Shown here: positions 50,893 through 60,219 of the stretch, in pieces
How the letters are laid out: every line of letters begins with the position of its first letter
Numbering within the stretch: the stretch's first letter is position 1
From: Flavobacterium sp. SUN052
Lineage (GTDB): Bacteria > Bacteroidota > Bacteroidia > Flavobacteriales > Flavobacteriaceae
DNA: 64,000 bases
Assembly: GCF_028867935.1 (NCBI RefSeq)
Contig: NZ_JAPQNS010000001.1
Location: 1,302,001 to 1,366,000 of the forward strand
Reading direction: 5' to 3'
Notes under the pieces: generated by a model
What the model was told of the DNA's origin: nothing
What the model saw: the letters and a program-made list of their open reading frames with translations, nothing else
Database searches by the model: none
Translations under genes and position numbers: made by a program

Positions 50893-53478
50893 TCATTCTA
50901 CTGCCTGACCGTCAGTTATCGGCTCGTCGGGAGTAACACCCGCTTCGCCCTGAATTGTGCTATCAACAACACTTCCAGTAACTACCTCCTCCACATCTTC
51001 GCGCGTGATTTTCGTCACAGACGAGATCGAGTCATTGTCGTTCAATCGGATCAGTTTAACACCCTGGGTATTCCGTCCGATAACCCGAACATCCTCCACT
51101 GGGGTACGAATAGCAATTCCAGAACGATTAATAATCATCAGGTCGTCGCTGTCTGCCACATCGAGGATAGCCACCAGGTGACCTACTTTTTCGGTTACTT
51201 TCAGAGTTCCAACTCCTTTAGCACCACGGTTAGTAACCCGGTACTCGTTCACATCAGAGCGTTTACCATAACCTTTCTCCGATACCACCAGCAACTGTGC
51301 TTCTGGAGAACTAATGCACACCATGCCAATTACCTGATCGTCGGGGTTTTCGTCGTCAAGGGTAATCGCTTTTACCCCGGCTGCCTGCCGACCCATAGGG
51401 CGAACCCGGCTTTCGTGGAACCGAACGGCTTTCCCTGAGCGGGAAGCAACCACAATATCATTGTCACCGTTGGTCAAACACACCGACAACAACCGGTCTG
51501 TCTCATCAATAGTTATGGCAATAATCCCGTTCTGACGGGGACGCGAGAAGGCTTCCAGCATGGTTTTCTTGATGGTGCCTTCCTTCGTACACATCACAAT
51601 GTAATTATTGTTGATGTAGTCAGGATCTTCGAGCGTTTTGATGTTCAGTACGGCGCGTACTTTATCATCACCTTCGATATTAATCAGGTTCTGCACTGGG
51701 CGACCTTTTGCCGTGCGGCTTCCCTCGGGCAATTCGTGTACGCGCTTCCAGAACAACCGCCCCTTATCCGTAAAGATGAGCAGGTAGTTGTGCATAGTGG
51801 CCGTAAAGAGGTGTTCAGTAAAGTCGTCATCTTTAGTCGAGACAGCTTTTGCGCCCACTCCTCCCCTACTCTGACTCCGATATTCGGTTACGGGCGTACG
51901 CTTCACATAGCCTTCGTGCGAGATAGTGATTACCATTTCCTCATCAGCAATGAGGGAAAGATCACTAATATTCCCATCACCATAGGCGTTGATATCCGTC
52001 CGGCGTGCATCACCATAACGCGCCTTTAGGTCAGATACTTCCTCCCGGATAATCTCGCGTTTACGCTCTTCGCGGGCCAGAATGTCTTTGTAATTGGCAA
52101 TCTGACTCATCAACTCGTCGTACTCACCCTGAATCTTATCGCGTTCCAGACCCGTCAGGCGTTGCAGACGCATTTCGAGAATGGCCTTTGCCTGCGCATC
52201 AGATAACGCAAACTTCGCTATCAGACTGCTTTTAGCGATTTCGGGGTCGCGAGCCGACCGGATCAGGGCAATTACTTCATCGATGTTATCGAGAGCAATC
52301 AACAGACCCAGCAAGATGTGGGCACGCCGTTCGGCTTCGCGAAGTTCGTATTCCGTCCGCCGGGTAATTACCTCAAACCGATGCTCCACGTAGTAGCGGA
52401 TCATATCTTTGAGGTTCAGCATCATGGGGCGACCTTTTACAAGCGCCACATTATTGATCCCAAACGACGATTGTAAGGCGGTGTACTTATATAGGTTGTT
52501 CAACACAACGTTAGGAATCGCATCCCGACGCAAGTCATAGACAACCCGCATGCCATCACGGTCTGATTCATCGCGGAACGCCTGAATTCCTTCAATGCGC
52601 TTCTCATTGATGAGATCAGCCGTCTTCTCCAGCATGACCGATTTGTTGACCATGTACGGGATCTCCGTAACAATGATCTGGGTCTTGCCTTTGTGTTCTT
52701 CAATGGTTGCTTTAGCACGAATAACAACCCGCCCCCTACCGGTACGAAACGCTGACTGTACGCCTTCCATCCCGTAGATTGTACCACCGGTTGGAAAGTC
52801 AGGTGCCGTAACGTGCTGCATCAGTTCATCCACCGTAATATCGGTGTTGTCCAGATACGCAATAATGCCATTAGCAACCTCTGTGAGGTTGTGTGGGGCC
52901 ATATTGGTGGCCATACCCACCGCAATACCCGACGAGCCGTTGAGCAGCAGGTTGGGCAATTTAGCAGGCATTACGCTGGGTTCTTCGAGGGAGTCGTCGA
53001 AGTTGGGCTGAAAATCAACCGTTTCTTTGTAAATATCACCCAGAATCTCGTCAGCAATACGCTTCAAACGCGCTTCGGTATAACGCATGGCCGCGGGCGA
53101 ATCGCCATCGACAGAGCCAAAGTTACCCTGTCCGTCAACGAGCGGATAACGCAACGACCAATCCTGCGCCATGCGGACCATGGTGTCGTAAACGGACGAA
53201 TCGCCGTGGGGGTGGTATTTACCCAGTACCTCACCAACAATACGCGCTGATTTTTTGAAGGGTTTGTTGTAGTTAACGCCCAATTCAGCCATTCCAAAGA
53301 GCACCCGGCGATGAACGGGCTTGAGACCGTCACGTACGTCGGGCAAGGCACGGGAAATGATAACCGACATCGAGTAATCGATGTAGGCACCGCGCATTTC
53401 GTCCTCAATGTTAATGGGAATGATGTTCGTTGGACCGTCAGATTCGGGCAGGTTTGCGCCGGTTATTTCTTCCGCCAT
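50893..53478 (-). CDS. gyrA: DNA gyrase subunit A
   Basis: 861 residues. N-terminal breakage-reunion domain with active-site Tyr133 in [10 protein letters not shown]; the quinolone-resistance region reads [12 protein letters not shown], retaining the usual Ser (94) and Asp (98). The C-terminal beta-pinwheel has six repeats; the GyrA-box position reads QSRGGVG rather than QRRGGRG. Together with GyrB it introduces negative supercoils using ATP. The promoter is probably the TATATTTG box at 53544-53551. Confidence 0.97.
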   Translation of the reverse strand: MAEEITGANLPESDGPTNIIPINIEDEMRGAYIDYSMSVIISRALPDVRDGLKPVHRRVLFGMAELGVNYNKPFKKSARIVGEVLGKYHPHGDSSVYDTMVRMAQDWSLRYPLVDGQGNFGSVDGDSPAAMRYTEARLKRIADEILGDIYKETVDFQPNFDDSLEEPSVMPAKLPNLLLNGSSGIAVGMATNMAPHNLTEVANGIIAYLDNTDITVDELMQHVTAPDFPTGGTIYGMEGVQSAFRTGRGRVVIRAKATIEEHKGKTQIIVTEIPYMVNKSVMLEKTADLINEKRIEGIQAFRDESDRDGMRVVYDLRRDAIPNVVLNNLYKYTALQSSFGINNVALVKGRPMMLNLKDMIRYYVEHRFEVITRRTEYELREAERRAHILLGLLIALDNIDEVIALIRSARDPEIAKSSLIAKFALSDAQAKAILEMRLQRLTGLERDKIQGEYDELMSQIANYKDILAREERKREIIREEVSDLKARYGDARRTDINAYGDGNISDLSLIADEEMVITISHEGYVKRTPVTEYRSQSRGGVGAKAVSTKDDDFTEHLFTATMHNYLLIFTDKGRLFWKRVHELPEGSRTAKGRPVQNLINIEGDDKVRAVLNIKTLEDPDYINNNYIVMCTKEGTIKKTMLEAFSRPRQNGIIAITIDETDRLLSVCLTNGDNDIVVASRSGKAVRFHESRVRPMGRQAAGVKAITLDDENPDDQVIGMVCISSPEAQLLVVSEKGYGKRSDVNEYRVTNRGAKGVGTLKVTEKVGHLVAILDVADSDDLMIINRSGIAIRTPVEDVRVIGRNTQGVKLIRLNDNDSISSVTKITREDVEEVVTGSVVDSTIQGEAGVTPDEPITDGQAVE

Positions 53479-53824
53479 GTTAGAGGGGTTTCACAAAAAA
53501 TTTCTATTTCGCTCCATAATTCAAAGCAACGGAACGATATACACAAATATACAAAATTTTTCCGTAAAATGAAAATAACCGCCAAACAACCCAACCAATG
53601 GCCTTAGCTGACAGCTTATTCGTGTGTTCATAGCTCACCAAACCACTCAACAGGCCACTTAAAACTTCGTGAGCACTGCTTGGTGAAGTACAATTTTAAT
53701 CCAATACCAGTATGACAATAAAGTACGCATTTGGTTTAATGCGGCCTGTCCCGTTTACTGGCTTTCTGAACATTGCACACCACTGTCAGTTTTTTCTTTA
53801 GTTCTCACTAATCAACGTTCGCTT
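53479..53824. other. Divergent promoter region of gyrA and a small lipoprotein gene
   Basis: 346 bases without a reading frame. It contains the minus-strand -7 box TATATTTG (53544-53551) for gyrA. Nothing else distinctive was found. Confidence 0.5.
53544..53551 (-). promoter_or_regulatory. -7 box TATATTTG for gyrA
   Basis: Reads TATATTTG on the gyrA strand, 66 bases before the ATG. A TTTC sits near the -33 distance, a 3-of-4 match to TTTG. Confidence 0.5.
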
Positions 53825-54007
53825 ATGCAAACCAACCGTTTTTTTTCGACCGCCATTCTCCTTGTATTGGCACTCACCATGAGTAGCTGTGATATTATCG
53901 GCGACATTTTTAAAGCCGGTGCCTGGACGGGCATTATCGGTCTTATTTTAGGAGTTGCCTTAGTTATCTGGCTTATTTCCAAGCTATTTGGCCGGGGCCG
54001 TAGTTAA
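53825..54007 (+). CDS. Small lipoprotein with one membrane helix
   Basis: 60 residues. Lipoprotein signal with lipobox MSSC (about residues 19-22), then a short loop and one hydrophobic helix (WTGIIGLILGVALVIWLISK) and a basic end. Near-identical small proteins are widespread in Bacteroidota and are often misnamed phosphatidate cytidylyltransferase; there is no such catalytic motif. Function unknown. Its stop lies inside the 16-bp inverted repeat. Confidence 0.75.
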   Translation: MQTNRFFSTAILLVLALTMSSCDIIGDIFKAGAWTGIIGLILGVALVIWLISKLFGRGRS

Positions 54008-54055
54008 TTAAGGTAATTGGGTAATTACAGACAGTAGTCACCCAATTACCTTAAT
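54007..54055. repeat. 16-bp perfect inverted repeat plus a third copy
   Basis: ATTAAGGTAATTGGGT (54007-54022) pairs with 54040-54055. A degenerate direct copy (CAATTACCTTAGTTACCCAA) follows up to about 54080. It lies between two co-oriented lipoprotein genes. Confidence 0.75.
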
Positions 54056-54093
54056 AATCCAATTACCTTAGTTACCCAATTTAAAACTCAACG

Positions 54094-54672
54094 ATGATGA
54101 AAAAGATCAGTTTGTACCTGATGCTGGCCCTCAGCGCGTGGACCTTTCAGGCGTGTAACGAAAACAAGCGTAACTCCGACGACAGCGTGGAGAACGCGAA
54201 CGATGCCAACGACCTGAAAGAACAGGCCGGTACGGGTGAAAAAGACGACGAAAACGACTTTGCCGTGAAAGCGGCCAACGGTGGTATGTTCGAAATGGAG
54301 CTAGCCAAGATTGCCCAGGAAAAAGCGACCAGTAAAGATGTAAAAGAGTTTGCCGCTATGATGATGAAGGATCACATGGCCGCCAACGAAGAACTGAAGG
54401 CACTTGCTGCCAAAAAGAATATTACGTTGCCAACAACCCTTGGCAAAGATGAGCAGGAAGATGTGGACGAAATGGCAAAACTGACTGGTGCTGAATTCGA
54501 CAAAAAATACGTTGATGCAATGGTCAAAGACCATGAAGAAGACGTGAAGTTGTTTCAGGAGGCCAGCATTGCCGGTGAAGATCCCGATCTAAAGCAATTT
54601 GCCGGGAAGACCTTGCCTACACTGCAAAAGCACCTGGAGCGAATTACAACGATTGATAAGAACATGCAGTAA
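54094..54672 (+). CDS. DUF4142 lipoprotein
   Basis: 192 residues (or 191 from the next ATG). Lipoprotein signal with WTFQACNE (Cys about residue 21), then an acidic Asn/Asp-rich linker. The DUF4142 four-helix bundle (about 60-190) contains AANGGMFEMELAKIAQEKAT and AMMMKDHMAANEELKALA. Ferritin-like fold, function unknown, periplasmic. The terminator 54698-54731 follows. Confidence 0.9.
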   Translation: MMKKISLYLMLALSAWTFQACNENKRNSDDSVENANDANDLKEQAGTGEKDDENDFAVKAANGGMFEMELAKIAQEKATSKDVKEFAAMMMKDHMAANEELKALAAKKNITLPTTLGKDEQEDVDEMAKLTGAEFDKKYVDAMVKDHEEDVKLFQEASIAGEDPDLKQFAGKTLPTLQKHLERITTIDKNMQ

Positions 54673-54697
54673 CAAGCAGTTAACGACTTGATACCTC

Positions 54698-54731
54698 ATC
54701 CCGGTTGCCTTTGTGGTGACCGGGATTTTTT
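54698..54731 (+). terminator. Rho-independent terminator after the DUF4142 gene
   Basis: ATCCCGGT (54698-54705) pairs with ACCGGGAT (54719-54726) and runs into T6. It stands 8 bases before the RES-domain stop on the opposite strand. Confidence 0.85.
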
Positions 54732-54738
54732 GTTGTTC

Positions 54739-55233
54739 TTAAACGGGCTCACCTCCTTCACGCCAGAGTCGGCGTTCAATGGGGAAGGGTTCTGTTTTCA
54801 CAACCCGGATCTCACTAAACCGGGGATGAAACGGATGGAGCAGATAATTAACCGACATAGGGACGGCAACGGACGGAACACTAACCGCTAACGTTTCGGG
54901 CTTATTGAGCCAGTCGCGCAGAATCCATTGGGTTTGTTCGTAACTCTCGGCATTCCAGTACGGCGGTAACTCTGCCGGAGAATACGTTTTGATCGGACTT
55001 CCCTCTGCTTCGTCGGGGATTTGTACGGTACAGAGGTAAAGTGTGGGCAGTTTTTCGTACCGTACCGTGGGCTGGTGCACCAACGATTCAATTAACGCCA
55101 GTGAAGGTGACGAAGTCGTGTATAGCAGTGGGTATCCTTTGGGGTTCCAGCGACCACCAAACAGTCGGGCTCCCTCCGTTACCAGGGGTTCATTCAGGTA
55201 TTTGGCCTTAACAGTGCGGTAAACAGTAAGCAT
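54739..55233 (-). CDS. RES-domain toxin
   Basis: 164 residues. RES family motifs: an N-terminal YRTVKAKY (Arg), GGRWNPKGYPLLYTT (Gly-Gly-Arg-Trp, Tyr), and SLALIESLVH (Glu). RES toxins are ARTs or NADases that deplete NAD and are neutralised by a DUF2384/Xre antitoxin. Here the antitoxin gene lies immediately upstream, its stop 24 bases before this start, forming the standard antitoxin-toxin operon. Confidence 0.9.
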   Translation of the reverse strand: MLTVYRTVKAKYLNEPLVTEGARLFGGRWNPKGYPLLYTTSSPSLALIESLVHQPTVRYEKLPTLYLCTVQIPDEAEGSPIKTYSPAELPPYWNAESYEQTQWILRDWLNKPETLAVSVPSVAVPMSVNYLLHPFHPRFSEIRVVKTEPFPIERRLWREGGEPV

Positions 55234-55256
55234 CTGGGTAAGAACAGGAGCGACAA

Positions 55257-55667
55257 TTACCCAACAATACCATGCTCAATGCGTCCCAGCACATCATCAA
55301 CCAAACCGAAACCGGTGGTTGTATCCAGCAGATGCAAGGGCGACTGACTATTGAGTTCACGAATAGGCGACCGCATCCAATCCGCAACCGTCTCGGCATC
55401 CCCGTCGAATACATCCAGCGCATGTCGAAGCAGGTTGGTCAACAACAGCAAGCGTTCGGAAGCATCGCGGGCAAGTCGGTCATCATTTTTCAAGCGGTGC
55501 ATATTCCGCTCCGACATATTCAGAATGGGCGCCATCTCCTTGTCGGTTAGTCCAACCAAACCGGCCACCTGATCAACCTCTCCCCGCAGTATACCCTGCC
55601 TCGACCGGGCGATCATAATAAACGGAGGATACGGAAGGGGGGCGTGTTGTGCAGTTGCCTGTGCCAT
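55257..55667 (-). CDS. Xre/MbcA/ParS-type antitoxin
   Basis: 136 residues; an internal Met (55616) is a possible alternative start. An N-terminal part of a Xre-like helix-turn-helix (LTDKEMAPILNMSERNMHRL) and a C-terminal DUF2384 toxin-binding domain with WMRSPIRELNSQSPLHLLD then GFGLVDDVLGRIEHGI. It partners the RES toxin downstream. Its start codon overlaps the first of three GTGCCAT half-sites, which suggests autoregulation. Confidence 0.9.
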   Translation of the reverse strand: MAQATAQHAPLPYPPFIMIARSRQGILRGEVDQVAGLVGLTDKEMAPILNMSERNMHRLKNDDRLARDASERLLLLTNLLRHALDVFDGDAETVADWMRSPIRELNSQSPLHLLDTTTGFGLVDDVLGRIEHGIVG

Positions 55668-55712
55668 AATTAATGAGTGCCATTATGCATGAACACAACC
55701 GCAATATGGCAC
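55661..55712. promoter_or_regulatory. Three GTGCCAT half-sites upstream of the RES-Xre operon
   Basis: GTGCCATAAT at 55661-55670, GTGCCATTAT at 55677-55686 (16 bp apart), and an inverted copy ATGGCAC at 55706-55712. The first overlaps the antitoxin ATG. The arrangement fits operator sites for a dimeric antitoxin. Confidence 0.55.
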
Positions 55713-55763
55713 AATCAGTTCAGGATAGCAAACTGACGGATCACTTCCAGTTTTCTTTTTACG

Positions 55764-55771
55764 TATATTTG
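55764..55771 (+). promoter_or_regulatory. -7 box TATATTTG for the orphan antitoxin
   Basis: Part of GTATATTTGAGTAATCA, 35 bases before ATG 55806. An almost identical sequence precedes the Uma2 gene (56217-56224). Confidence 0.45.
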
Positions 55772-55805
55772 AGTAATCACTGAGATTATCGGTTGCCTTA
55801 TCAAT

Positions 55806-56138
55806 ATGGCTAATTATGCTTTACAACAAATAGGTTCGGTGCTGGAGCTATCAATTCAGGAATTGGCCATTTTACTTTCCATGAACGAGCGAACTATGGC
55901 GCGTCGTTTGGTAAGTGGGTCGCTGAATAAAGTGGAATCGGAACGTCTTCTTTTACTAAGAGCAGTGGCAGCTCATGGACTCCGGGTGTTTGAAGACCAA
56001 GGTAAGTTTAACCGTTGGTTGCGCCGACCATTAGAAATTTTAGAAAGTCAATCGCCACTTCAAATGCTGGACACAGCAATCGGCTATCAGGTAGTTGATC
56101 AACTATTAGGGCGTATTGAGTACGGTGTTTACAGTTAA
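55806..56138 (+). CDS. Orphan Xre/MbcA/ParS antitoxin
   Basis: 110 residues. Same family as the antitoxin at 55257: HTH-like ELSIQELAILLSMNERTMAR and a DUF2384 end with LRRPLEILESQSPLQMLDTA and QVVDQLLGRIEYGVYS. It is divergent from the RES-Xre operon with a 138-base gap and has no toxin gene after it; the next gene encodes a Uma2-family nuclease. It could cross-neutralise the RES toxin or be left over from a second pair. Confidence 0.85.
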   Translation: MANYALQQIGSVLELSIQELAILLSMNERTMARRLVSGSLNKVESERLLLLRAVAAHGLRVFEDQGKFNRWLRRPLEILESQSPLQMLDTAIGYQVVDQLLGRIEYGVYS

Positions 56139-56216
56139 CCAACCCCCTTCTACTCTTCCGCTAAGGTTACAGAGATAGGGAAACGGGTTAGGCAACCTTT
56201 TCGAGCAACTTCTATG

Positions 56217-56224
56217 TATATTTG
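56217..56224 (+). promoter_or_regulatory. -7 box TATATTTG for the Uma2 gene
   Basis: Within GTATATTTGGGTAATCA, 12 bases before ATG 56236. It differs at one position from the box region before the orphan antitoxin. Confidence 0.45.
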
Positions 56225-56235
56225 GGTAATCAATT

Positions 56236-56895
56236 ATGCCCCAACTGATGGAAACTTTATCCATTGAGAAAGCCCTTCAACGGCCCGACGCTTATCTGTT
56301 TGTTGAGAAACTATACGCGGCTCTGGAACTAGAGAAAGCCCAACGCGAACATTTCTACGAGATCGTGGAAGAGAACCGCAAGATGGAGTTTATCAACGGG
56401 GAAATCATATTCCATTCACCCGTTAAGAAGTGGCACAATACCGTAACAGGAAATGTATTCATGCTTTTGAATACTTACGCTATCCAGCATGACCTTGGCT
56501 ATGTGGGCATTGAGAAAATCATGATCTCGTTGACCCGTAACGACTACGAACCTGACGTTTGTTTTTTTCGCAAACAGGTAGCCGACGCATTCGCTGAAGA
56601 TCAGATGCAATTCCCTGCCCCCGATCTGATTGTAGAGGTGCTATCACCCTCCACAGAAAAGCACGACCGCGAAACCAAGTTTGTGGATTATGCCGCCCAC
56701 GGAGTTAAGGAATACTGGATCATTGACCCCAAGCGGGAGTTTATAGAGCAACACATTCTGCAAAGCGAGTTTTACGAACTCCACATTAAAGCCACCGACG
56801 GTGCTATTCACTGCGCCGTAATGCCGGGTTTGTCATTCCCGGTGCGAGCCATTTTTGATCGGGAAGAATGTGCTCGGGTGGTGCGGGAGTTATAA
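56236..56895 (+). CDS. Uma2-family PD-(D/E)XK nuclease-like protein
   Basis: 219 residues. N-terminal helices, then the Uma2/DUF820 core: MEFINGEIIFHSPVKKWHN, YEPDVCFFRK (Asp), PDLIVEVLSPSTEKHDRETK (Glu and Lys), and YWIIDPKREFIEQHIL. Uma2 proteins are restriction-endonuclease-fold proteins of uncertain role, sometimes mobile or defence-linked. It is probably transcribed on its own, with a TATATTTG box 12 bases before the start. Confidence 0.87.
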   Translation: MPQLMETLSIEKALQRPDAYLFVEKLYAALELEKAQREHFYEIVEENRKMEFINGEIIFHSPVKKWHNTVTGNVFMLLNTYAIQHDLGYVGIEKIMISLTRNDYEPDVCFFRKQVADAFAEDQMQFPAPDLIVEVLSPSTEKHDRETKFVDYAAHGVKEYWIIDPKREFIEQHILQSEFYELHIKATDGAIHCAVMPGLSFPVRAIFDREECARVVREL

Positions 56896-56918
56896 AAAAC
56901 GTACTCAGCTTGTTCAAG

Positions 56919-56949
56919 AAAAAAGCCCCTGCGGTTACCAGCAGGGGCT
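56919..56949 (-). terminator. Rho-independent terminator of dnaK
   Basis: Read on the minus strand, AGCCCCTGC pairs with GCAGGGGCT around eight bases and runs into six U. On the plus strand it lies 24 bases after the Uma2 stop and may also serve that gene. Confidence 0.85.
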
Positions 56950-56960
56950 CTCCGTATGAC

Positions 56961-56980
56961 AGACGCAAAATTTTGCGTCT
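56961..56980. repeat. 20-bp perfect palindrome abutting the dnaK stop
   Basis: AGACGCAAAATTTTGCGTCT lies directly next to the dnaK stop codon (56981-56983) and 12 bases from the terminator. It has no loop and could be a protein site or a cruciform. Confidence 0.6.
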
Positions 56981-58918
56981 CTACTTCACTTCTTCGTAAG
57001 GTACATCTGATACGTCGCCTTCGGTTGGTTGACCCTGGCCGTTGCCAGTTGCCGAACCGTTGGCGGCTCCACCGAAACCGGCACCGCCCATTGGATCAGC
57101 GCCTGCTCCCTGAGTCGCGTTGTAGATATCCTGCGAGGCTGCGTTCCAGGCTTCGGTCAAGCCAGTAAGGGCAGTGTCGATAGCGGCTGCATCGCGGGTG
57201 CCGTGGGCAGTGCGCAACTGAGCAAGGGCGTTCTCGATGGCCTCTTTGTTGGGAGCCGTCAGTTTGTCGCCGTAGTCTTTCAGTTGTTTTTCCGTTTGGA
57301 AAATCATCGAATCGGCCTGGTTCACCTTCTCTACTTTCTCGCGCTCTGCTTTATCCGACGCTTCGTTGGCTTTGGCTTCGTCGCGCATCCGGTTTATTTC
57401 GGCGTCGGTCAAACCGCTTGACGCTTCGATACGGATTTTCTGCTCTTTACCCGTGCCTTTGTCGCGGGCCGTTACGTTCAGGATACCGTTGGCATCCACG
57501 TCGAACGTCACCTCGATTTGAGGAACACCGCGCTGCGCTGGTGGAATGTCGGACAGGATGAACCGACCTAACTGACGGTTTTGCTGCGCCATTGGCCGCT
57601 CACCCTGCAACACGTTGATCTCTACGCTTGGCTGGTTGTCCGATGCCGTTGAGAACGTTTCGGTTTTCTTGCTCGGGATCGTGGTGTTGGCTTCAACCAT
57701 TTTAGTGAACACGCCACCCATTGTTTCGATACCCAGCGAGAGCGGGATAACGTCGAGCAGGAGCACGTCTTTCACCTCACCCGTTAACACTCCACCCTGG
57801 ATAGCAGCACCGATGGCTACGGCCTCATCGGGGTTAACGGCCTTCGATGGCTTGCGACCAAACAGTTTTTCTACTTCTTCCTGTACTTTCGGAATCCGGG
57901 TTGAACCACCCACCAGAATCACTTCATCGATCTGCGATGAGCTCAGACCCGAGTTTTTCAAGGCACGGCGGCAAGGTTCCAAACTACGCTGAATCAGTGA
58001 GTCGGCAAGTTGCTCGAATTTGGCGCGGCTCAGTGAGCGAACCAAGTGCTTCGGAATACCATCTACCGGCATAATGTACGGCAGGTTGATCTCCGTCGAA
58101 GATGAGCTTGACAGTTCGATTTTGGCTTTCTCAGCGGCTTCTTTCAGACGTTGCAGGGCCATTGGGTCTTTCCGCAGGTCGATACGCTCGTCTTTCAGGA
58201 ATTCTTCGGCCAGCCAGTTGATGATTACCTGATCGAAGTCGTCGCCACCAAGGTGCGTATCACCATCGGTCGATTTTACTTCGAACACGCCATCGCCCAG
58301 TTCCAAAATCGAAATATCGAACGTACCACCACCAAGGTCAAACACGGCGATTTTCATGTCCTTATCGGTCTTATCGAGACCGTAGGCCAACGCAGCCGCT
58401 GTTGGTTCGTTGATAATCCGCTTCACATCGAGACCGGCAATCTGACCAGCTTCTTTAGTGGCCTGACGCTCAGCATCGTTGAAGTAAGCAGGCACCGTAA
58501 TAACGGCTTCTGTTACCGTTTGACCCAGATAGTCTTCGGCGGTTTGCTTCATCTTTTGCAGAACCAGCGCCGAAAGTTCCTGGGGTGTATATTGCCGATC
58601 GCCAATTTTAACGCGTGGCGTGTCGTTCGGACCGCGCTCTACGTCGTAGGCAACCGTTTTCAATTCATTTTGTACCTCATTGTATCGCTTACCCATGAAG
58701 CGTTTGATCGAGGAAATCGTATGCTTCGGGTTGGTGATCGCCTGACGTTTGGCCGGGTCACCTACCTTACGCTCGCCATTGCCGTTGTCCATGAATGCCA
58801 CAACCGATGGCGTGGTCCGACGACCTTCGCTGTTGGGGATCACGACCGGCTCGTTACCTTCCATAACGGCTACGCACGAGTTGGTTGTGCCTAAGTCAAT
58901 GCCAATAATCTTGCCCAT
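56981..58918 (-). CDS. dnaK: Chaperone protein DnaK (Hsp70)
   Basis: 645 residues. Full Hsp70: [18 protein letters not shown] at the start, [20 protein letters not shown], the [16 protein letters not shown] phosphate-2 motif, [14 protein letters not shown], then the substrate-binding beta domain and helical lid, ending in the conserved [11 protein letters not shown]-driven refolding of unfolded proteins with DnaJ and GrpE. No dnaJ or grpE nearby. Upstream bases read TGTCAATCTGTCA on this strand near 59020, a possible stress-regulator motif. Confidence 0.97.
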   Translation of the reverse strand: MGKIIGIDLGTTNSCVAVMEGNEPVVIPNSEGRRTTPSVVAFMDNGNGERKVGDPAKRQAITNPKHTISSIKRFMGKRYNEVQNELKTVAYDVERGPNDTPRVKIGDRQYTPQELSALVLQKMKQTAEDYLGQTVTEAVITVPAYFNDAERQATKEAGQIAGLDVKRIINEPTAAALAYGLDKTDKDMKIAVFDLGGGTFDISILELGDGVFEVKSTDGDTHLGGDDFDQVIINWLAEEFLKDERIDLRKDPMALQRLKEAAEKAKIELSSSSSTEINLPYIMPVDGIPKHLVRSLSRAKFEQLADSLIQRSLEPCRRALKNSGLSSSQIDEVILVGGSTRIPKVQEEVEKLFGRKPSKAVNPDEAVAIGAAIQGGVLTGEVKDVLLLDVIPLSLGIETMGGVFTKMVEANTTIPSKKTETFSTASDNQPSVEINVLQGERPMAQQNRQLGRFILSDIPPAQRGVPQIEVTFDVDANGILNVTARDKGTGKEQKIRIEASSGLTDAEINRMRDEAKANEASDKAEREKVEKVNQADSMIFQTEKQLKDYGDKLTAPNKEAIENALAQLRTAHGTRDAAAIDTALTGLTEAWNAASQDIYNATQGAGADPMGGAGFGGAANGSATGNGQGQPTEGDVSDVPYEEVK

Positions 58919-59144
58919 AATCTGGTTTAGTTATATCGTACTCTGTTTAAAATCCTGACAGATACTTGCCCTATTGCAAGGGATATGCCAGCGCCAAAAG
59001 CATTGTTTTTTTGTGACAGATTGACAGCAAAAACAGAGTCAATGGGATAAGATGGCAGGTTTTAAGCGCATCGGGGAGCGAGTTCAGGGCGTTGTGTCAG
59101 GAATTGTTTTCCGTACTTCCGGGAACAGATTGCCCCACACTGTG

Positions 59145-60068
59145 CTACACCCAGTCAACCCCTTTCCGCAGCAAACTCAACGTCCGGGCCTCCTCCGAAT
59201 CTGGCTCAGGCTGGAAATTATACGTCCAGTTGGCCTGTGGGGGCATACTCATCAGGATTGACTCGGTGCGTCCGTCGGTTTCCAAACCAAACTTGGTACC
59301 GCGGTCCCAAACGAGGTTGAACTCCACGTAGCGCCCCCGCCGGAGTAGTTGCCACTGTTTCTCCCTCTCACCAAACGGCAAGTCGCGGTTCTGGTGCATG
59401 AAGTGCGTGTAAATGGGCGCAAACGATTCTCCCACACCCTGCACGAAAGCAAACAACTCCTGTTTATGCTCCGATGCGTCGGACCGTTCCGACTCAGGGC
59501 GAAGGTTATCGAAAAAGATACCACCAATACCCCGCGTTTCTTTCCGGTGTTTGATATAAAAGTAATCGTCGGCCCAGGGTTTAAACTTGGGGTAGTATTC
59601 TGGATTATGGGCGTCGCACACGGCTTTGAGCTGACTGTGAAACCAGCGGGCATCCTCATCGACCACATAATGGGGTGTCAGGTCGATACCGCCACCGAAC
59701 CAGTTATGACCGGTGCTCATTTCGAAATACCGCACGTTCATGTGGATGATCGGCACCATCGGGTTGTGCGGGTGCAGCACAATGGATACACCCGTGGCGA
59801 AAAACGTGGGCAGCGGGCCGGGTTCGCGTCCGGTTAACCCGAGCTGGCGCAACGTGCCTTCGGTTGCTTCGCCATGAACCACCGAAAAACCAACACCTCC
59901 TTTTTCGATGACGGCCCCGTTGCCCATTGTTCGGGAACGGCCCCCTCCCCCACCGGGTCGCTCCCAGTGGTCTTCGTGAAAACGCCCTACTCCATCAGCA
60001 GCTTCGAGCGACTGGCAAATTCGATCCTGTAGCCCCTGAAACCAGTCGGCAATATATTCTTTAGTCAT
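59145..60068 (-). CDS. hemF: Oxygen-dependent coproporphyrinogen III oxidase
   Basis: 307 residues, the normal HemF length. Contains MVPIIHMNVRYFEM, the signature WFGGGIDLTPHYV, KEFDNYF-like CDAHNPEYYPKFKPWADDYFY, GIGGIFFDNL and RRGRYVEFNLVWDRGTKFGL. It decarboxylates coproporphyrinogen III in haem synthesis using O2. A candidate -7 box lies at 60163-60170. Confidence 0.96.
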   Translation of the reverse strand: MTKEYIADWFQGLQDRICQSLEAADGVGRFHEDHWERPGGGGGRSRTMGNGAVIEKGGVGFSVVHGEATEGTLRQLGLTGREPGPLPTFFATGVSIVLHPHNPMVPIIHMNVRYFEMSTGHNWFGGGIDLTPHYVVDEDARWFHSQLKAVCDAHNPEYYPKFKPWADDYFYIKHRKETRGIGGIFFDNLRPESERSDASEHKQELFAFVQGVGESFAPIYTHFMHQNRDLPFGEREKQWQLLRRGRYVEFNLVWDRGTKFGLETDGRTESILMSMPPQANWTYNFQPEPDSEEARTLSLLRKGVDWV

Positions 60069-60162
60069 TACGCTATGCTGTCATTTACTTCGTGTCATTC
60101 CCTCCGGCCCCGCGGGCGTACTTACTGGCCATTTTGCGTCAACGGCGCGATCAATAGTCATG

Positions 60163-60170
60163 CAAAGATA
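60163..60170 (-). promoter_or_regulatory. -7 box TATCTTTG, probably for hemF
   Basis: On the minus strand, TATCTTTG is about 95 bases before the hemF ATG. It fits TAnnTTTG; the leader would be unusually long. Confidence 0.35.
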
Positions 60171-60219
60171 CTTTATCAATCATCAATCGCGGGTGACAGC
60201 GAATCACAATGACCAGATA

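Noticed and set aside
53825..54007. Phosphatidate cytidylyltransferase as the name of the 60-residue protein
   Set aside because: It has no CdsA motif and is a small lipoprotein; the true cdsA is at 20117-20929.
58151..58894. 247-codon open frame on the plus strand
   Set aside because: Antisense to dnaK with no recognisable protein features; the opposite frame is a complete Hsp70.
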